Source: Sarocladium kiliense
Taxonomy: Eukaryota > Ascomycota > Sordariomycetes > Hypocreales > Sarocladiaceae
DNA length: 64,000 nucleotides
Direction: 5' to 3'
Assembly (NCBI GenBank): GCA_030734395.1
Contig: JAUZTG010000041.1
Location: 1,612,001-1,676,000, forward strand
Each line of letters starts with the position of its first letter. Within the stretch, counting starts at the first letter, position 1. Positions 45,994 to 57,183 of the stretch are shown piece by piece. A model generated the notes under the pieces. The model was not told the DNA's origin. It ran no database searches and was given only the letters and a program-made list of their open reading frames with translations. Made by a program: the position numbers and the translations under genes.

Positions 45994-47307
45994 AGGCAAT
46001 GGCTGGAGAGGCGAAGAGGGATATATCTATCAGTTCTGATCTGTATGAAGCGATGCTGAGACAAACCCCTGATGTGCATTCTGATAAGGGTTTGGGATCA
46101 TTTAAAGGCGTATATGGACATGAAAAGACTTGCATTTGTTGTTTGTTCTTCACAGTGTGTATGAAACCTGAGCATGACGTCCGCTTGTCAGAATATGCCA
46201 ACGACCAACAGCGTTGTTGGCCGTATGTTTGGGCTGTGATGAGGACCAACAGCCCCCATCCAACATGCATTAAGTTGCATATTGACGCAGTAGAAGTGCG
46301 AACCAGCTCTCGATTGTGTCAGAGATTAGAACTGGAATTGCTGAGCGTCTTCCAGTGCTCGGAACGACGTAGTGAACTAGCATATCCTCCCAACTGAGTG
46401 CCGAGGTCCACGTTATTCTATATGCTTCGTTTCGCAGTGTAACACAAGGCACCCAGGCGTTTCTGCAGTGCGCCGCTCAGCAAGAAATCCCTTGCCGTCT
46501 CTCCAAAGCAGTTTGATTGCTCTGGAGGCAGTACTGTGACCTGTCATTGTCGCTGTGTCCGTGTGCGACCGCCACACAGGTCGCAGGTCTGCTTCAAGAA
46601 CAAGGTCCTTGGACAGCGCAGATGAACGGTTCACTATGGGGCCACTAAATAATATTCCGAGATGCTCGGGGGCGCAGGAGCTTATATGCAGCCCTTACGA
46701 AGGCAGTGTTACTACCTCCAAGCTCTTTAAACAAGTGGTGCTGATCACTCATCCTACTGTTGGCACGACACTGACGGGAGCAAGGGCAACGGGCACTTGG
46801 GACGGAATCCAACGGGAAGGCGAAGGACCGTGACAGCTGCCTGAGCACTCGAGATCCCGTGAACATCCCAGCCCAGTCTCCCCCGATCACACTCGAATAC
46901 TCTTTGATTCCCCGTTGTGCAGCTCGATATTTACTCCCAGTGTACAACGCCACATCGATTATCGCACTGTTTGCATTTGACCAACGTTACGCTTTATGTC
47001 AAGCGAACTTCCAAGGCGTTCGGCTGTCTGCATTGATATTATTCTTCCTTAAAAGTCTCGACGCCGGCTTGATCTGCGAATCTCTATCCGTACCATCTCA
47101 CCACAAAACATCGGCATCTAGGAAAGGGGAACGCTGAAAGTGGCGGTCGTATCATCACGCCTTCCCAATCGCATGAAGGAGGTGGCCGCGGCCATCGGTG
47201 ATTCAGTCACACGAGTCCAAGCCGCCAGGTGTTTCTGCCGCACCTAGCCTATTCGACTCTTTTCAGCCTCGCAGGACTGGACTGCGGTCTGACATCCTTC
47301 GTTCAAC
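45994..47307. other. 1.3 kb intergenic region between PUF6 and the membrane protein gene
   Basis: No recognisable coding frame on either strand and no RNA gene. The part after about 46850 is probably promoter and leader for the Cys-rich membrane protein gene. Confidence 0.45.
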
Positions 47308-48583
47308 ATGTGGCACCCGGTAGATGGGCAGCCTCTACTTCATCTCTTCGATGCCCGCGATGATGATGATTGCGAGTCTGGAAAACAGTTTTACCATTGT
47401 GGTTCTAATGGATTCCGCGGTTGCTGCTCTGTTGACCCTTGCGACCTCGAAGATTGCCCTGACACTCCCTAGCTTCCCAGTGGTGTCTTTTTCACAGGCT
47501 TTCTACCTGGGGCAGATGGCGAAAACGAAAGGGTTTCGACTTCCTTGACCACCACAATGTCGACCACGAGCAAAGAGACGACCTCGACTACTACTACTAC
47601 TACATTGGCTTCGACTCTCACGCTCACTCAAACGGAGGAAGCCACACTCTCAGAGGAGCCAGCTCCAGTGACAGTGACCTCTGTGACAGAAATTCGAGTC
47701 ACAGAGATAGGCGGACACCTTACAACTCTGACTACCATCTTGCGAGAGGTGATGACAGAAACTGAGACGGAGACAACAAAAGAGATCTTGACAGAAACGA
47801 CCAGAGAGGTATCCACAGAAACAAAGAAAGAGGTATACACGACAAGTCTACCGCATGTGACACTGTCCCGTGTAACTTTGGCAGCCACATCGGCATCCTC
47901 AAGTACCGCGATCAATCGAGACGATGTCATCGACGCGAATCGAAACGCTGGTAGCGGCGATGATACAAGGAATGGAGGGCTATCAGAGCCACAGATTGGG
48001 GGCATTGCAGGTGGAGTAGCTGCTTTTCTGATTCTGATGGCAGTGTTGGCGTTTCTATTATATCGTCGCCGAGCAGCGGACCGGGCAGCGAGGGAACCAG
48101 CAACGCAAAGCGCAGAGGGTCAGGTTTCTAGCAACACACCTAGTATCGAAGACAAAGACGGAGCAACTGAGACGGTGGAGAGTCCTAACGGACAAGATCC
48201 ATTTGCGGCTTTCGGAGGTAATGCCTTCCTGAGCCCCCTTGCAAAGTAATATTGGTTCGAATACTGACCATAGACCAGGGCGAGCGGATGAGATGGTGCA
48301 CGAGATGGACACCATACCACAGCGGATTCCAGAGCTTCCAGGACACCAAACCACGGCGGAACAGCAAACGGTGGCCGGACAGCCAGTCATGGCCGGACAG
48401 CAGACTACGGCGGGACAGCCTACCGCGCGTCCAACGACCACGCCCTCAACACAACAGCCTATGGCGCAGGCAGCGGGGCCAGGGGCAAGTATCCGACAGA
48501 ATGATCCCAGAGCGACGCTGAACGAGACCGTTAATGACGAGGGTCGGCCCGCGTACGTGAACCACTGGAGTCAGTACCGCTGA
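47308..48583 (+). pseudogene. Cys-rich/mucin-like single-pass membrane protein gene with an in-frame TAG
   Basis: Reading from the ATG at 47308 gives a Cys-rich domain (FYHCGSNGFRGCCSVDPC then CPDTP) of a kind common in filamentous fungi, then TAG at 47470-47472. The same frame stays open afterwards with a Thr/Ser-rich stretch ((ACT)n-coded threonines, repeated T-E-T/T-T-R-E-V units), a transmembrane segment (IGGIAGGVAAFLILMAVLAF), a basic stop-transfer YRRRAADRAAR and, after an intron at 48218-48278 (GTAATG...GACCAG), a cytoplasmic tail with ELPGHQ and a final YVNHWSQYR. All other parts fit one gene of about 404 codons. No standard GT-AG intron removes the TAG. It could be a nonsense mutation, a programmed readthrough site (TAG CTT), a sequencing error, or two genes with the second starting at 47557. 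There is no signal peptide; the TM segment would serve as anchor. Confidence 0.7.
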
Positions 48584-49023
48584 CGACCCGTGGAGTGCCT
48601 GTTGGTAGTTCCATAGCTCTTCTTTGAATTCAGCGAAAGCGATTTGTTTCCAGCTTCAGTAGCGTCGCGTGTGGTGCCCGGGTGATAATTGAAAGATCGA
48701 AGTGAACGGATGTCTGTAGCAAGATCAGGGACTTCATGTGAGCTCAAAGTCTTTGCGGCATAGATGGGTATTGAATTGCGCGTCTTCCAGACGGCGAAGA
48801 CCTCGGCGAGGGAAATCTCCTTTTCTGTCCCTTCTACTCCAAATGCGGGTGTCTCGTCCCTTCTCTTCCCGAACGCCTAGATCAAAAACACATTCTAGGA
48901 ACTGAGCTTCCATAAAGATCACTGCTCGTCCCTCTTCCCTCGTAAGAAACTCCAAAAAAGCAAGACAACATGGGACCAAACTTCAATACAAACACCGATA
49001 CGATGGACTTCCTGTGACATGGC
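48584..49023. other. Tail-to-tail junction, membrane protein gene / RPB4
   Basis: 440 bases of converging 3' flanks. No further feature recognised. Confidence 0.45.
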
Positions 49024-49672
49024 TCATCGGTTCTGGAGCTTCGTGATCTCAATGAGGAGCTCGTCCAGATCTTCGTCGCTAATCTTGTCGGCAAGAGAAG
49101 GAATTAGAGTCTTGGCCTCTTCGGCTGTTTCGCAGCAGAGTGATCCTGTTGAGATTGACGATGCGCATTAGCAATCATGGTGATCGCTAGGGCTGAAGCA
49201 GATGTGATCCAAACTCACCCAGCTGTGCTCTCTCAAACTTCTCCATGTTCTTGTGTGTACTGAGGAGTCGCTCGACGGCTTCGACGTTCTCTTTTTGGCG
49301 GAAGCGGGCGAAGTGATCGAGGTAGGTGAGCGTAGACGTCAAGACCCTGATAGTTTGCAAACACAGGTTAGCTCTTCATGATTCCTTTGTCTTTGTAAGA
49401 GAGCTTGTCTCTTCCCGAGCAATGATCATAGGCAAAATGCGGCGAGCACATCCTCTGCAGCGAGAGGCAAGGTATGAAGGGAAGTCGTACTCGGTGCCAT
49501 TAACATCCTTCCGGTCGTTGCGTCGCTTCGCCAGCAGGGCGTTCAGAACGAGCGCTGCTTCGGAGTAGGTGAGAGTATCGGCGTCCTGGAACTCGCCAAG
49601 GTTGATGATTTCCTTCGCTTGCTCCTTGCCCGGCGGCGGCGGCTTGGGGCGCGAACTGCGGTAGTGGGACAT
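49024..49672 (-). CDS. RPB4: RNA polymerase II subunit RPB4
   Basis: Exons in order of translation: 49672-49491, 49346-49219, 49145-49024, with introns of 144 and 73 bp; 143 residues, within the family range. The N-terminal part AKEIINLGEFQDADTLTYSEA is followed by LNALLAKRRN, then across the first junction VLTSTLTYLDHFARFRQKENVEA and across the second QLGSLCCETAEEAKTLIPSL and KISDEDLDELLIEITKL, the RPB4/HRDC-like helical domain. RPB4 with RPB7 forms the stalk of RNA polymerase II and links transcription to mRNA export and decay. The first intron is longer than others in the window, but the protein across the join is well conserved. It is head-to-head with TRS23. Confidence 0.93.
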
Positions 49673-50235
49673 GATGTGCTGTTGAGGATTGGTCGAGGAA
49701 CGGTGTGGTTCGAGAAGGATCCGTCGCGCGTGCGCTCTGGGATTTCAAGCTCTGGTTGCGTTGTGGAAGTCTAGCGCGCTCTCCGGTGAGTTACGGGCGG
49801 TTGTATGGAGGAGGTAGGAGGAGGCGGGTGACGATGTTGGGACTGAGGTGAAGTCGAAGCTCTGGTGTCGTGACAAAGCGGAATGGACATCAAAGTAGTG
49901 GGGCGATATCTGTGGCGCACACATGGGGGACGGTCGAGTGGTTGTCCCTGGTGGTGGGCGGTAGCCGCCGCAAGGCCGCTGCACACCACCCAAACCTCGT
50001 CACAAAGCCTCATCTCACGCGATCCTTTTCATACACTCCCGGCGAATCTACTGATATTCGGAATATTGCGCGCATGTCAAGTTCTTGATTGTGGTAAGTC
50101 TGTTCTCCTGAGGCTACGCTTCAAGCATGGTACTGACGTGGCTACGGGCTTCAGAAGTGCACTGTGCTCCGGATAGGAGGGTGTCTTGAGCCTGCGTATC
50201 ATGAGCCACTGCTCACAACGCTGCGCCTGATACCC
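49673..50235. promoter_or_regulatory. Divergent promoter region, RPB4 / TRS23
   Basis: 563 bases between two outward-facing start codons. No other gene recognised; regulatory role inferred from arrangement. Confidence 0.45.
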
Positions 50236-50828
50236 ATGGCGTATACCTCTCTCACGTCATGTTAGTAGGATCTTTGGGTTCATATCTTCTAAAGACATAC
50301 TGACGAGAGCCAGGACTGTCTTTGCCCTCATCATCATCAACAAGGCCGGCGGGTTGATCTACAATAAGAACTTCCACGATACCGGCCTCAATAAGATCAG
50401 CACAAATGACTACCTCGTATTAGCTGGTACCTTCCACGGGCATGTCTACTCAATCTTACAAGGCCCCACTGTCACTGATTCAAGACTGACAATCTCCCTC
50501 CAGCGTCCATGCCATCACAGCCCGACTCAACCCCCTTCAAGCAAAGCGCTCCAGTATCGAGGGCGGCCGTCCTGAGCCGCCATCAGGTCTCGAGGTTATG
50601 GAGACGGAGAACTTTCGTCTACAATGCTTCAATACTCTTACCGGCACCAAATTCCTCCTCTTCACAGACACCACCCAGACCAACGTTGACGTGACAATGC
50701 GCAAGGTCTACGATCTCTACGCGGATTATGTCACAAAGAACCCCTTCTATTCACTCGAGATGCCGGTGCGGTGTGAGATCTTCGACAGGAAATTGCTTTC
50801 ATACATTAGAGAGATCAACAATCGATAG
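50236..50828 (+). CDS. TRS23: TRAPP complex subunit Trs23/TRAPPC4
   Basis: Exons 50236-50240, 50314-50439, 50504-50828 give 151 residues. Coding exon 1 is only ATGGC; splicing (GTATAC...GCCAG, with a TACTGACG branch) gives MATVFALIIINKAGGLIYN, the sybindin/longin-fold N-terminus. The second intron appears to use a GC donor (GG|GCATGT...CTCCAG|C): only this restores LAGTFHGVHAITARLNP, and no GT in reach keeps the frame. The C-terminal half FRLQCFNTLTGTKFLLFTDT and VTKNPFYSLEMPVRCEIFD is typical. Trs23 is a core subunit of TRAPP, the nucleotide exchange factor for Ypt1/Rab1 in ER-to-Golgi traffic. Stop at 50826-50828. Confidence 0.9.
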
Positions 50829-51009
50829 CATGGAACAGGAGCTGGCGTGTTGGTGGTGGAAAATGGGCCATGGTGGAATCTTATGTCACTATTCCTCACA
50901 GACTCCTTTTCTCCCAATACCGAATGCCAAAAGTTTAACCGTCTAGTCCCATCGCCGGGCTCTATTGTACAATCATTGCTAGAAACCGAAGGGCTCTGAC
51001 CTCCGCTTA

Positions 51010-51934
51010 CTAGGAAGTGTCCATGCTGTCTCCTCCATCCTTCTTGCTGTCGCCATCCTTCTTACCACTGCCGCTGCCCTCGCCCTCTTCAGGGATATCA
51101 CCCAAGGATGCCTTCTTCGCAGCCTCCTCCTCCTCCTTGGCCAGCTTCTCCTGTCTTGCCTTCTCCTCCTCCATACTCATTCTCAGCGCAAGCGCAAGCT
51201 CCGGCTCCATAGCTGGGTCGAAGCCGAACTCGAACTCCTCGTTGCTACCACCGCCCATGTCACCCGAGCCGCCATTAGCTGCGTCGCCGAGGAGAATGGG
51301 GCTCGCGATAAGCTGGTCGCTGAGAAGTTTGCTCGAAGGCGGGATGACAACGAGATGGGAGCCCTCATTGCTCTTGACCTCCTCGTTGAACTTCTGGAGC
51401 TTCGCCTGAGTCGCATCATCATCGAGCTCACCAAAGAGAACGAAGTCGATGGTGATATTCTCCTTCTTCATCTTCTTGGCCAGTTGTGCAAGCTCCTTGT
51501 CTGAGTCGCGGACTGGAGAGCAGACAAATACGATTATCCGTTGTCGTTGCGATCGGTTCTGGCGATGCTTGAGCGCAAGCTGGTGCGGTGGTCAGCGTAC
51601 GTCCCTTCCCATCTTGGCACCATCGACATGATTATGTTCTTACCATAGCGACTTTGATACCAGTCTTGAGGTGCGAGGAGCCACCAATCTTCTTCTTTGT
51701 CCTGTGCAGACCTTCGAGGATCTTGCCTTGCTCTACCGTCAGAGTGACGAGGACCTCGGGACCCTTGCCGCCCATGCTCATCAGGCCAACGGACGACTCG
51801 GGGTTTCCCTGTGTAATAGACTGGAAAAGAACGTTGACGGCGTCGACCTGTGAATCAAATCGTGTGGGTTGGTAATCTCCATTTCGGCTGCTCTCACTGT
51901 TGTCCACGACAACCATCACCGCCTCGAGAACCAT
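51010..51934 (-). CDS. RPN10: 26S proteasome regulatory subunit RPN10
   Basis: Exons 51934-51644 and 51579-51010 (64 bp intron, GTAAGA...CACCAG) give 286 residues. The VWA domain starts at once with VLEAVMVVVDNSESSRNGD and contains RFDSQVDAVNVLFQS, then across the junction KVAMLALKHRQNRSQRQRIIVFVCSP. The ubiquitin-interacting motif lies near 215 (EFGFDPAMEPELALALRMSMEEE), followed by a Lys/Glu-rich, Gly/Ser-rich tail. RPN10 binds polyubiquitin and stabilises the base-lid contact of the proteasome. One intron, clean frame. It is tail-to-tail with TRS23 (181 bp) and head-to-head with the borealin gene. Confidence 0.96.
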
Positions 51935-52499
51935 GGTTGCGGTTGGTTTGAAAGCTGGGCTTGGGGGGGCAAGAAAGGTTCCTGTAGCTTAGATCGAGCT
52001 TCTCGTGTCGTGCTGGGAGATTTTGCGCCAGATGCGGCGGGTTTCGTGGAGCGATGTCGGTGGTTGATGTGAAGGCGAGGGAAGGCTACCAGCGAGAAGC
52101 TCAGGTGCTAGAGTGTCGTCAGGGCGGTTCAGCCTGGCGCGGGCTGTTAAGTCGCGGTACCTAGACGGGTCGATCAAGTGCCGCATTTTAGCAGTGAATC
52201 TGGTACCAGTACTTCTGAAACTGGCGCGCCAAACTGGAGGAGCCACTGGCGGTCGAGAGCTCCTGCCTCCAGCGGGTGGACCCCCTGTCGGCTGACTAAG
52301 GATCGGCCTGGCTGGCGGTTTGTTTACTTTGAGCTGTCCTGGGCCAAGCACATCGCGCCGCCCAGCTAGACTGACTGCTTTCTTCGACATCATAGCTGCT
52401 CTTCCCTTCCCTCCACGCCCTTCTGCACGCATAACTTCCTCGTTTCTCAACAATCACAGCCACGGCCACGAGTCTTGAGCACTCGGGTTTTCAATCACG
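51935..52499. promoter_or_regulatory. Divergent promoter region, RPN10 / borealin
   Basis: 565 bases between two start codons. No gene recognised. The stretch 52380-52450 is pyrimidine-rich on the plus strand and probably belongs to the leader of the borealin gene. Confidence 0.45.
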
Positions 52500-53664
52500 A
52501 TGGCGCCCACGCGAACCAAGAAGCAACCAACACACGATACAGCAGGCGCAAGCAAGCGGCCACGAGATGCCACGCCAACAACACCAAAACGAAGTCCAAT
52601 CAAGAAGAGGAAGATGGGTATCACTCTGCAGAGGAAGCAAACACTCATACAAAACCTTCAGCTGGAAAGTCAGTAGTCCCGATGCTTACTCTGACATTCT
52701 AATCGTGGGCTAACCGCTTCCCTAGTCACGGAGCGCGCCCGAAGATTGCGCGCCCAGTACCACATGCAGGCACAAGGTCTCCGGTCAAGGATCGAAATTC
52801 GTGTCAACCGTATCCCGATGTCGCTGAGAAGAATGAAGATGAGCGACCTTCTGCAAAAGTGCATCGACCAAGAGCAAGCGAAATCGACAGCAGCGTCAAG
52901 ACCTCCCCCAGTACCAGCCAAGGATGTCCCCGTCCGTGCTGGTCAAAAAAGGACTGCGGCAGACACTAGGAAAGTTCTGGCCTCGGCGCGAGGTCAGAAG
53001 AGGATGAGGTATGCATTGCCCTACGACTATCTAACACGCAGCAATACTGACTGTGCACAGCGATGAGCTTGCGGGAGACAAGGAGAACGAATTTGAATAT
53101 GCCGATAACGCGAAGAAGAGGATTCGCGCTGGTGCGGCCCCGTCAAGCGTCCGACCTGCACAGGTTCTGTCCCCGACATCTTCGAACTCGCGTCTCGCAA
53201 ATCGTGACAGACCGGCCTCTCCCATTAAGAGCATCGCCCGACCCGGCTCACCACTCAAATCCACTGGGGCTACACGCTCGGCCGCCGCCACGAGCCTTCT
53301 GTCCAGTATGGTCGAGAAGGCAAAGGGGGCCAGGCCTACGACGTCAAGGAAAGTCACAACGACTTCAAGTGCGAGCACAGCTACGGCAACGGCCAGAGGT
53401 CGCAAACCAGCAGCAGCTTCGAGGCCGCCTACGCGCGCAGGTCGACGGGTTAGTGGCATCAGTGAGACCAGCGACGGAAGTACGGCGACCACGGTTGTTA
53501 AGAAGACGACGGGGGCTCGGAGTGCTGCAGCAGCGTCAACCAAGAAGGTGATGAGCACTTTCAGGAAGGGCACAGCGAGTGCAGACACGAAAAAGACGAC
53601 CACAAAATCAGCAACGACTGCGAGTGCGACGACGGGTGGAAGAGTCTTGCGAAAGCGAACTTAG
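52500..53664 (+). CDS. Borealin/Nbl1-like chromosomal passenger complex protein
   Basis: Exons 52500-52668, 52726-53008, 53061-53664 (introns 57 and 52 bp) give 351 residues. The N-terminal part matches the borealin N-terminal helix: GITLQRKQTLIQNLQLEI, then across the first junction TERARRLRAQYHMQAQGLRS and RIEIRVNRIPMSLRRMKMSDLL. This segment forms the three-helix bundle with INCENP and survivin that places Aurora B at centromeres. The remainder is basic, Ser/Thr/Ala-rich and probably disordered, with SPIKS and SPLKS as possible CDK sites. Yeast Nbl1 is only 73 residues; in filamentous fungi the domain is followed by a long tail as here. It is tail-to-tail with TMA22. Confidence 0.85.
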
Positions 53665-53984
53665 TCCTGCGGAGACGGGAGCCATTGTGCTGTTTATGGA
53701 TGTGTTATGAAAGGGGCGTTTACTTTGATTTCCGGCGTTTGTTGATCTGCCCGATGGCGAGGCAGATTAGGTTCAGGGGGAACGGGCACAAGCTCAAGAG
53801 ATTGGGAACACGGTCAAGGACAGGCGCTTTGCTTTGAATATATTCAAGTTTGGTTTGATCATTCATCTCTCGTGAATGGGAATAAGCCGACCTCCCCATA
53901 TATAAGCGGCTCAATGCAGTGCAACACCACGCCATGCACCCAGATCTCCTTCCCTGCCACCGTGCTTTCCACCACCTAGGTACC
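53665..53984. other. Tail-to-tail junction, borealin / TMA22
   Basis: 320 bases of converging 3' flanks. No further feature recognised. Confidence 0.45.
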
Positions 53985-54866
53985 TTAGCCCCCACCTGCT
54001 GCGGCTGCGGCGGCCTTCTTCTTCTTCTTGTCGTCGACGAACTCGAAGTTATCCTCGGGGATGTTCTTGTACTTCTCCAGCAGGAACTCTTCCACCTCAT
54101 CACTAACGTCTCCCTGCACGACGATTTCCTCCCCTCCGCTTGGGACCTTTGTAACGGACGAGCCGGTCGCGAACTTCTTGCCGAGATCTTTGGCGACCTA
54201 AGACGTTGTGATGCTGGTCAGTAGGGTGTACAGAGAGGTAGGGAAGAGCTTTGAGATGGCTTGGGTTGCTGGGTGCGGTACCTTCTTCAGCTCAAGGTCA
54301 AAGGCCTCAAGACCAATGACGGCTGTGACGAACTTCTTCTTGTTTCTCTCGATACGCTTAATAGTAATGACACTCTTCGCAATCTTGTCCGCGTGCTTCG
54401 CCTCGGCTGCCTCAGCCTTCGCAGTCTTCTTCTGGGCGTCCTTCGCGGCGCGCTTCTGGGCCTCGACGGAGAGGGATGCCGTCGCGGCTTCTAATGCTTC
54501 TATTATGGGTGTTAGGATCGATCGATCGCTCGTTTCTTCAGGTGATTCGTACCAGCAGACCAGATACGGTCATACATGTCTGGGTGGGCTTGCTGGAGCC
54601 ATTCCTGGCACTTTCTAACGGTGCCGCCGTATTCGCAGTACTATTTTCGGCAGAAGGGGTTTGTTTAGCTTGCGAGGTACGGTGTTTGGACGGTCGATCG
54701 GTAGGCAAAGGTGCTCACCTCTGGTGGCAGAGTGCAGACTATGTTACGGTGAGCCTCAAAGCATCTCGCAAACCTCCCCCTCGTGACCTGGAAACATACC
54801 TCCGCAGTAAATAACATGCCTGCTCTGCGACTCTACAGGAGCGTCATGTTGCTCTGTGTCCGCCAT
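53985..54866 (-). CDS. TMA22: Density-regulated protein homolog TMA22 (DENR)
   Basis: Five exons in order of translation: 54866-54800, 54738-54719, 54640-54553, 54499-54282, 54197-53985 (introns 61, 78, 53 and 84 bp); 201 residues. The N-terminus has the Cys-rich motif YCGVCTLPPEYCEYGG, assembled from three exons, one of only 20 bases, then CQEWLQQAHPDMYDRIW. The C-terminal SUI1/eIF1-like domain runs from SVITIKRIERNKKKFVTAV through FATGSSVTKVPSGGEEIVVQG to NFEFVDDKKKKK. TMA22 with TMA20 (MCT-1) recycles 40S subunits by removing deacylated tRNA and helps reinitiation. Exon-dense for a gene this short. Head-to-head with the dehydrogenase gene. Confidence 0.93.
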
Positions 54867-55933
54867 GCCTGTCGGGACGATTGCAGGCTGTGTTCGTGAT
54901 TCTCGATTTCTCCGAGACAGTCGCAGAAGAACGAATTAGGTCGGGGTCAAGTCAAGTCAAAGGTGATGAAGGAAGTGAATTCGCGAAGTTAGAAGTGCAG
55001 ACGCGGTGCAAGGTTGGCCCTCGACGGCTCGAAAGCTGCAAAGGATGGCGGGGTAGGTCTCGATGGAGGGGCTCATCGTTGTGGCTGGTGCGCGCTGTTG
55101 CAGTGCAAGATGCTCTGGTGTGAGTGGCGAGTGGGAACCGTGGCTGAGGACTTGGTTTACCCTGGTCCTCTTTCTTATGAAGCAGACCTCACTCACAACT
55201 TGCGTTCAAGTCGTATTGGCCCTAACTGATCCTCCTGCTGGGTGATACAAGCATCGTGCGAGTCTAGAAATCAGTTTCCTCGGGTCACAGTTTCCCGACT
55301 GGAGGCTAGGCACGCGTGTATGCATCGGAGCCAAAGCCGAGTCTCTGCACCATGTCAACGAGCTCAAGAAGTGATCGTGTGCTCCCATAGGCTATGTCTG
55401 ACTTGAAAACAGGATCCAGGAGGACATGTCCTCGATTCGATTCTCTATATCTTCTGATTTGATTACATGAGAAGGCCCATAACTTTTGCAGTTCGCTTAG
55501 GTGCTAATCGCCGCTTATAGACGGGCATGCGGTTGAAACAAGCCGTCAGGCAGAGCAACGCGCAGCGACGTATATACGGCCAGTTGAAAGTACAAATCCT
55601 ATGACAGACGCCTTGCTAGACTTTGAAAGAGCTTTCCTCGTCTACGCATCAAGATAGCTCGGGCACATCTTCGCAATACGAATAAAACCGTGCTGTTGAG
55701 TGCCCAGCAGCAGCAACAAGGTCAGGTAGCCGTGGCCTGCCCCACTAACATATCCGACCTGCCGCCGTACATCGGCGGTATTTCCGTCCCGTCGCTTCAC
55801 CTTCGCCGGTCCGACTAATCTGTCTTCATCCTGTTATTTCTGTCATCCATCTTCAGATACTTTTGCGCATATGACAAGGGATTGAGCAGTACTGATCCAA
55901 GTAAACAAACGTTTGCCAACAACGGAGGTCAAG
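54867..55933. promoter_or_regulatory. Divergent promoter region, TMA22 / hydroxyacid dehydrogenase
   Basis: 1067 bases between two outward-facing start codons. No gene or RNA recognised on either strand. Confidence 0.45.
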
Positions 55934-57183
55934 ATGAGCGCGCTTCTCTTAATCGGTGGGCTACACTTCGTGAGGCCGGAGTGGGAGCAACTGAGCGGCC
56001 TAAAGGGTATCACTGAGCTGAAGGTTAGTACTTGAAATCTTTCCCTGCCGATATTCAAGTACACTAGATGCTGACTTAATCATAGGAGTTCAGCCAAGGA
56101 GATAGGCAGCAGTTCCTTGAGGCATGCAAGAGTGGCCAGTATGACAATGTCGTCTGCTTATACCGGAGCAATGAGTCGGCGCAGGTGAGTGGAAGAGTCA
56201 TCAAACTGCACGAATAGCTCGAGAGCTGATGTCCGTTCTTCATAGCTCACAGGGCCCTTCAATCAGGAGCTTGTTGATCTTCTACCCTCATTTCTGAAGC
56301 ACATCTGCCACAATGGAGCAGGATACGACAACATCGACGTGGCAGCATGCACGGCCAAGGGTAGTTATGACCTCATCTTATTGCCCATTCTGATCCCCGT
56401 CTGACACCATAACACCCAGGCATCCGTGTCTCAAATACTCCCAAGGCCGTCGACGGCGCAACCGCAGACACCGGCATCTTCCTCATGCTTGGCGCTCTCC
56501 GTCAAGCGAACATCCCCTTGACCACCCTCCGTCAGAATCAATGGGGCAAGATCCCGACGCCCATGGGTCGCGATCCGGCTGGTAAGACTCTCGGAATCCT
56601 GGGCATGGGCAGTATCGGCCGCAACATGGCCGCCAAAGCTCGTGCCTTTGGTATGAAGATCCAATACCATAACCGCACGCGTCTGAGTCCAGAACTTGAG
56701 GCTGGAGCTGAGTATGTGGACTTCGATACGTTGCTCAAGACAAGTGATGTATTCAGCTTGAACTTGGCGTTGAATGAGAAGACGAGACACATCATTGGCA
56801 AAGAGGAGCTGGCGAAGATGAAGCATGGGGTGACGATTGTGAACACGGCGCGAGGACCGTTGATTGATGAGGCGGCACTGGTTGACGCCCTGAACGATGG
56901 AGATAGGATCTGGAGTGTTGGGCTCGATGTTTTCGAGGAGGAGCCAAAGGTGCATCCTGGCTTGATGTCGAACCAGCGCGTCTTCCTGCTGCCTCACATC
57001 GGTACAGCGACCAGCGAGACCAGAGTATGCCTCCTTCATCACCCGAGCTCTCTGCCATGAATCATGATCTGACTAACGACTTCTTCACAGAGATCGATGG
57101 AACTTCTTGTCTTGGACAATATCAAGAGTGCAGTAGGGGAGGGCAAGTTGCTGACTCCGGTCCCGGAGCAGGCGTCGATGTAA
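55934..57183 (+). CDS. D-2-hydroxyacid dehydrogenase (glyoxylate/hydroxypyruvate reductase-like)
   Basis: Exons 55934-56023, 56086-56184, 56246-56360, 56420-57024, 57091-57183 (introns 59-66 bp) give 333 residues. The Rossmann motif GKTLGILGMGSIGRNMA and the three catalytic positions are present: Arg in VNTARGPLIDEAA, Glu in GLDVFEEEP and His in LLPHIGTAT. The substrate domain has HNGAGYDNIDVAAC. The overall type is that of yeast Gor1 and plant/animal GRHPR, reducing glyoxylate or hydroxypyruvate with NAD(P)H, but related fungal enzymes act on other 2-hydroxyacids. The C-terminus LLTPVPEQASM is followed by TAA at 57181, which overlaps a good donor (AT|GTAAGT), so an extra 3' exon is possible. 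A sugar-acid-type epimerase follows on the same strand. Confidence 0.88.
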
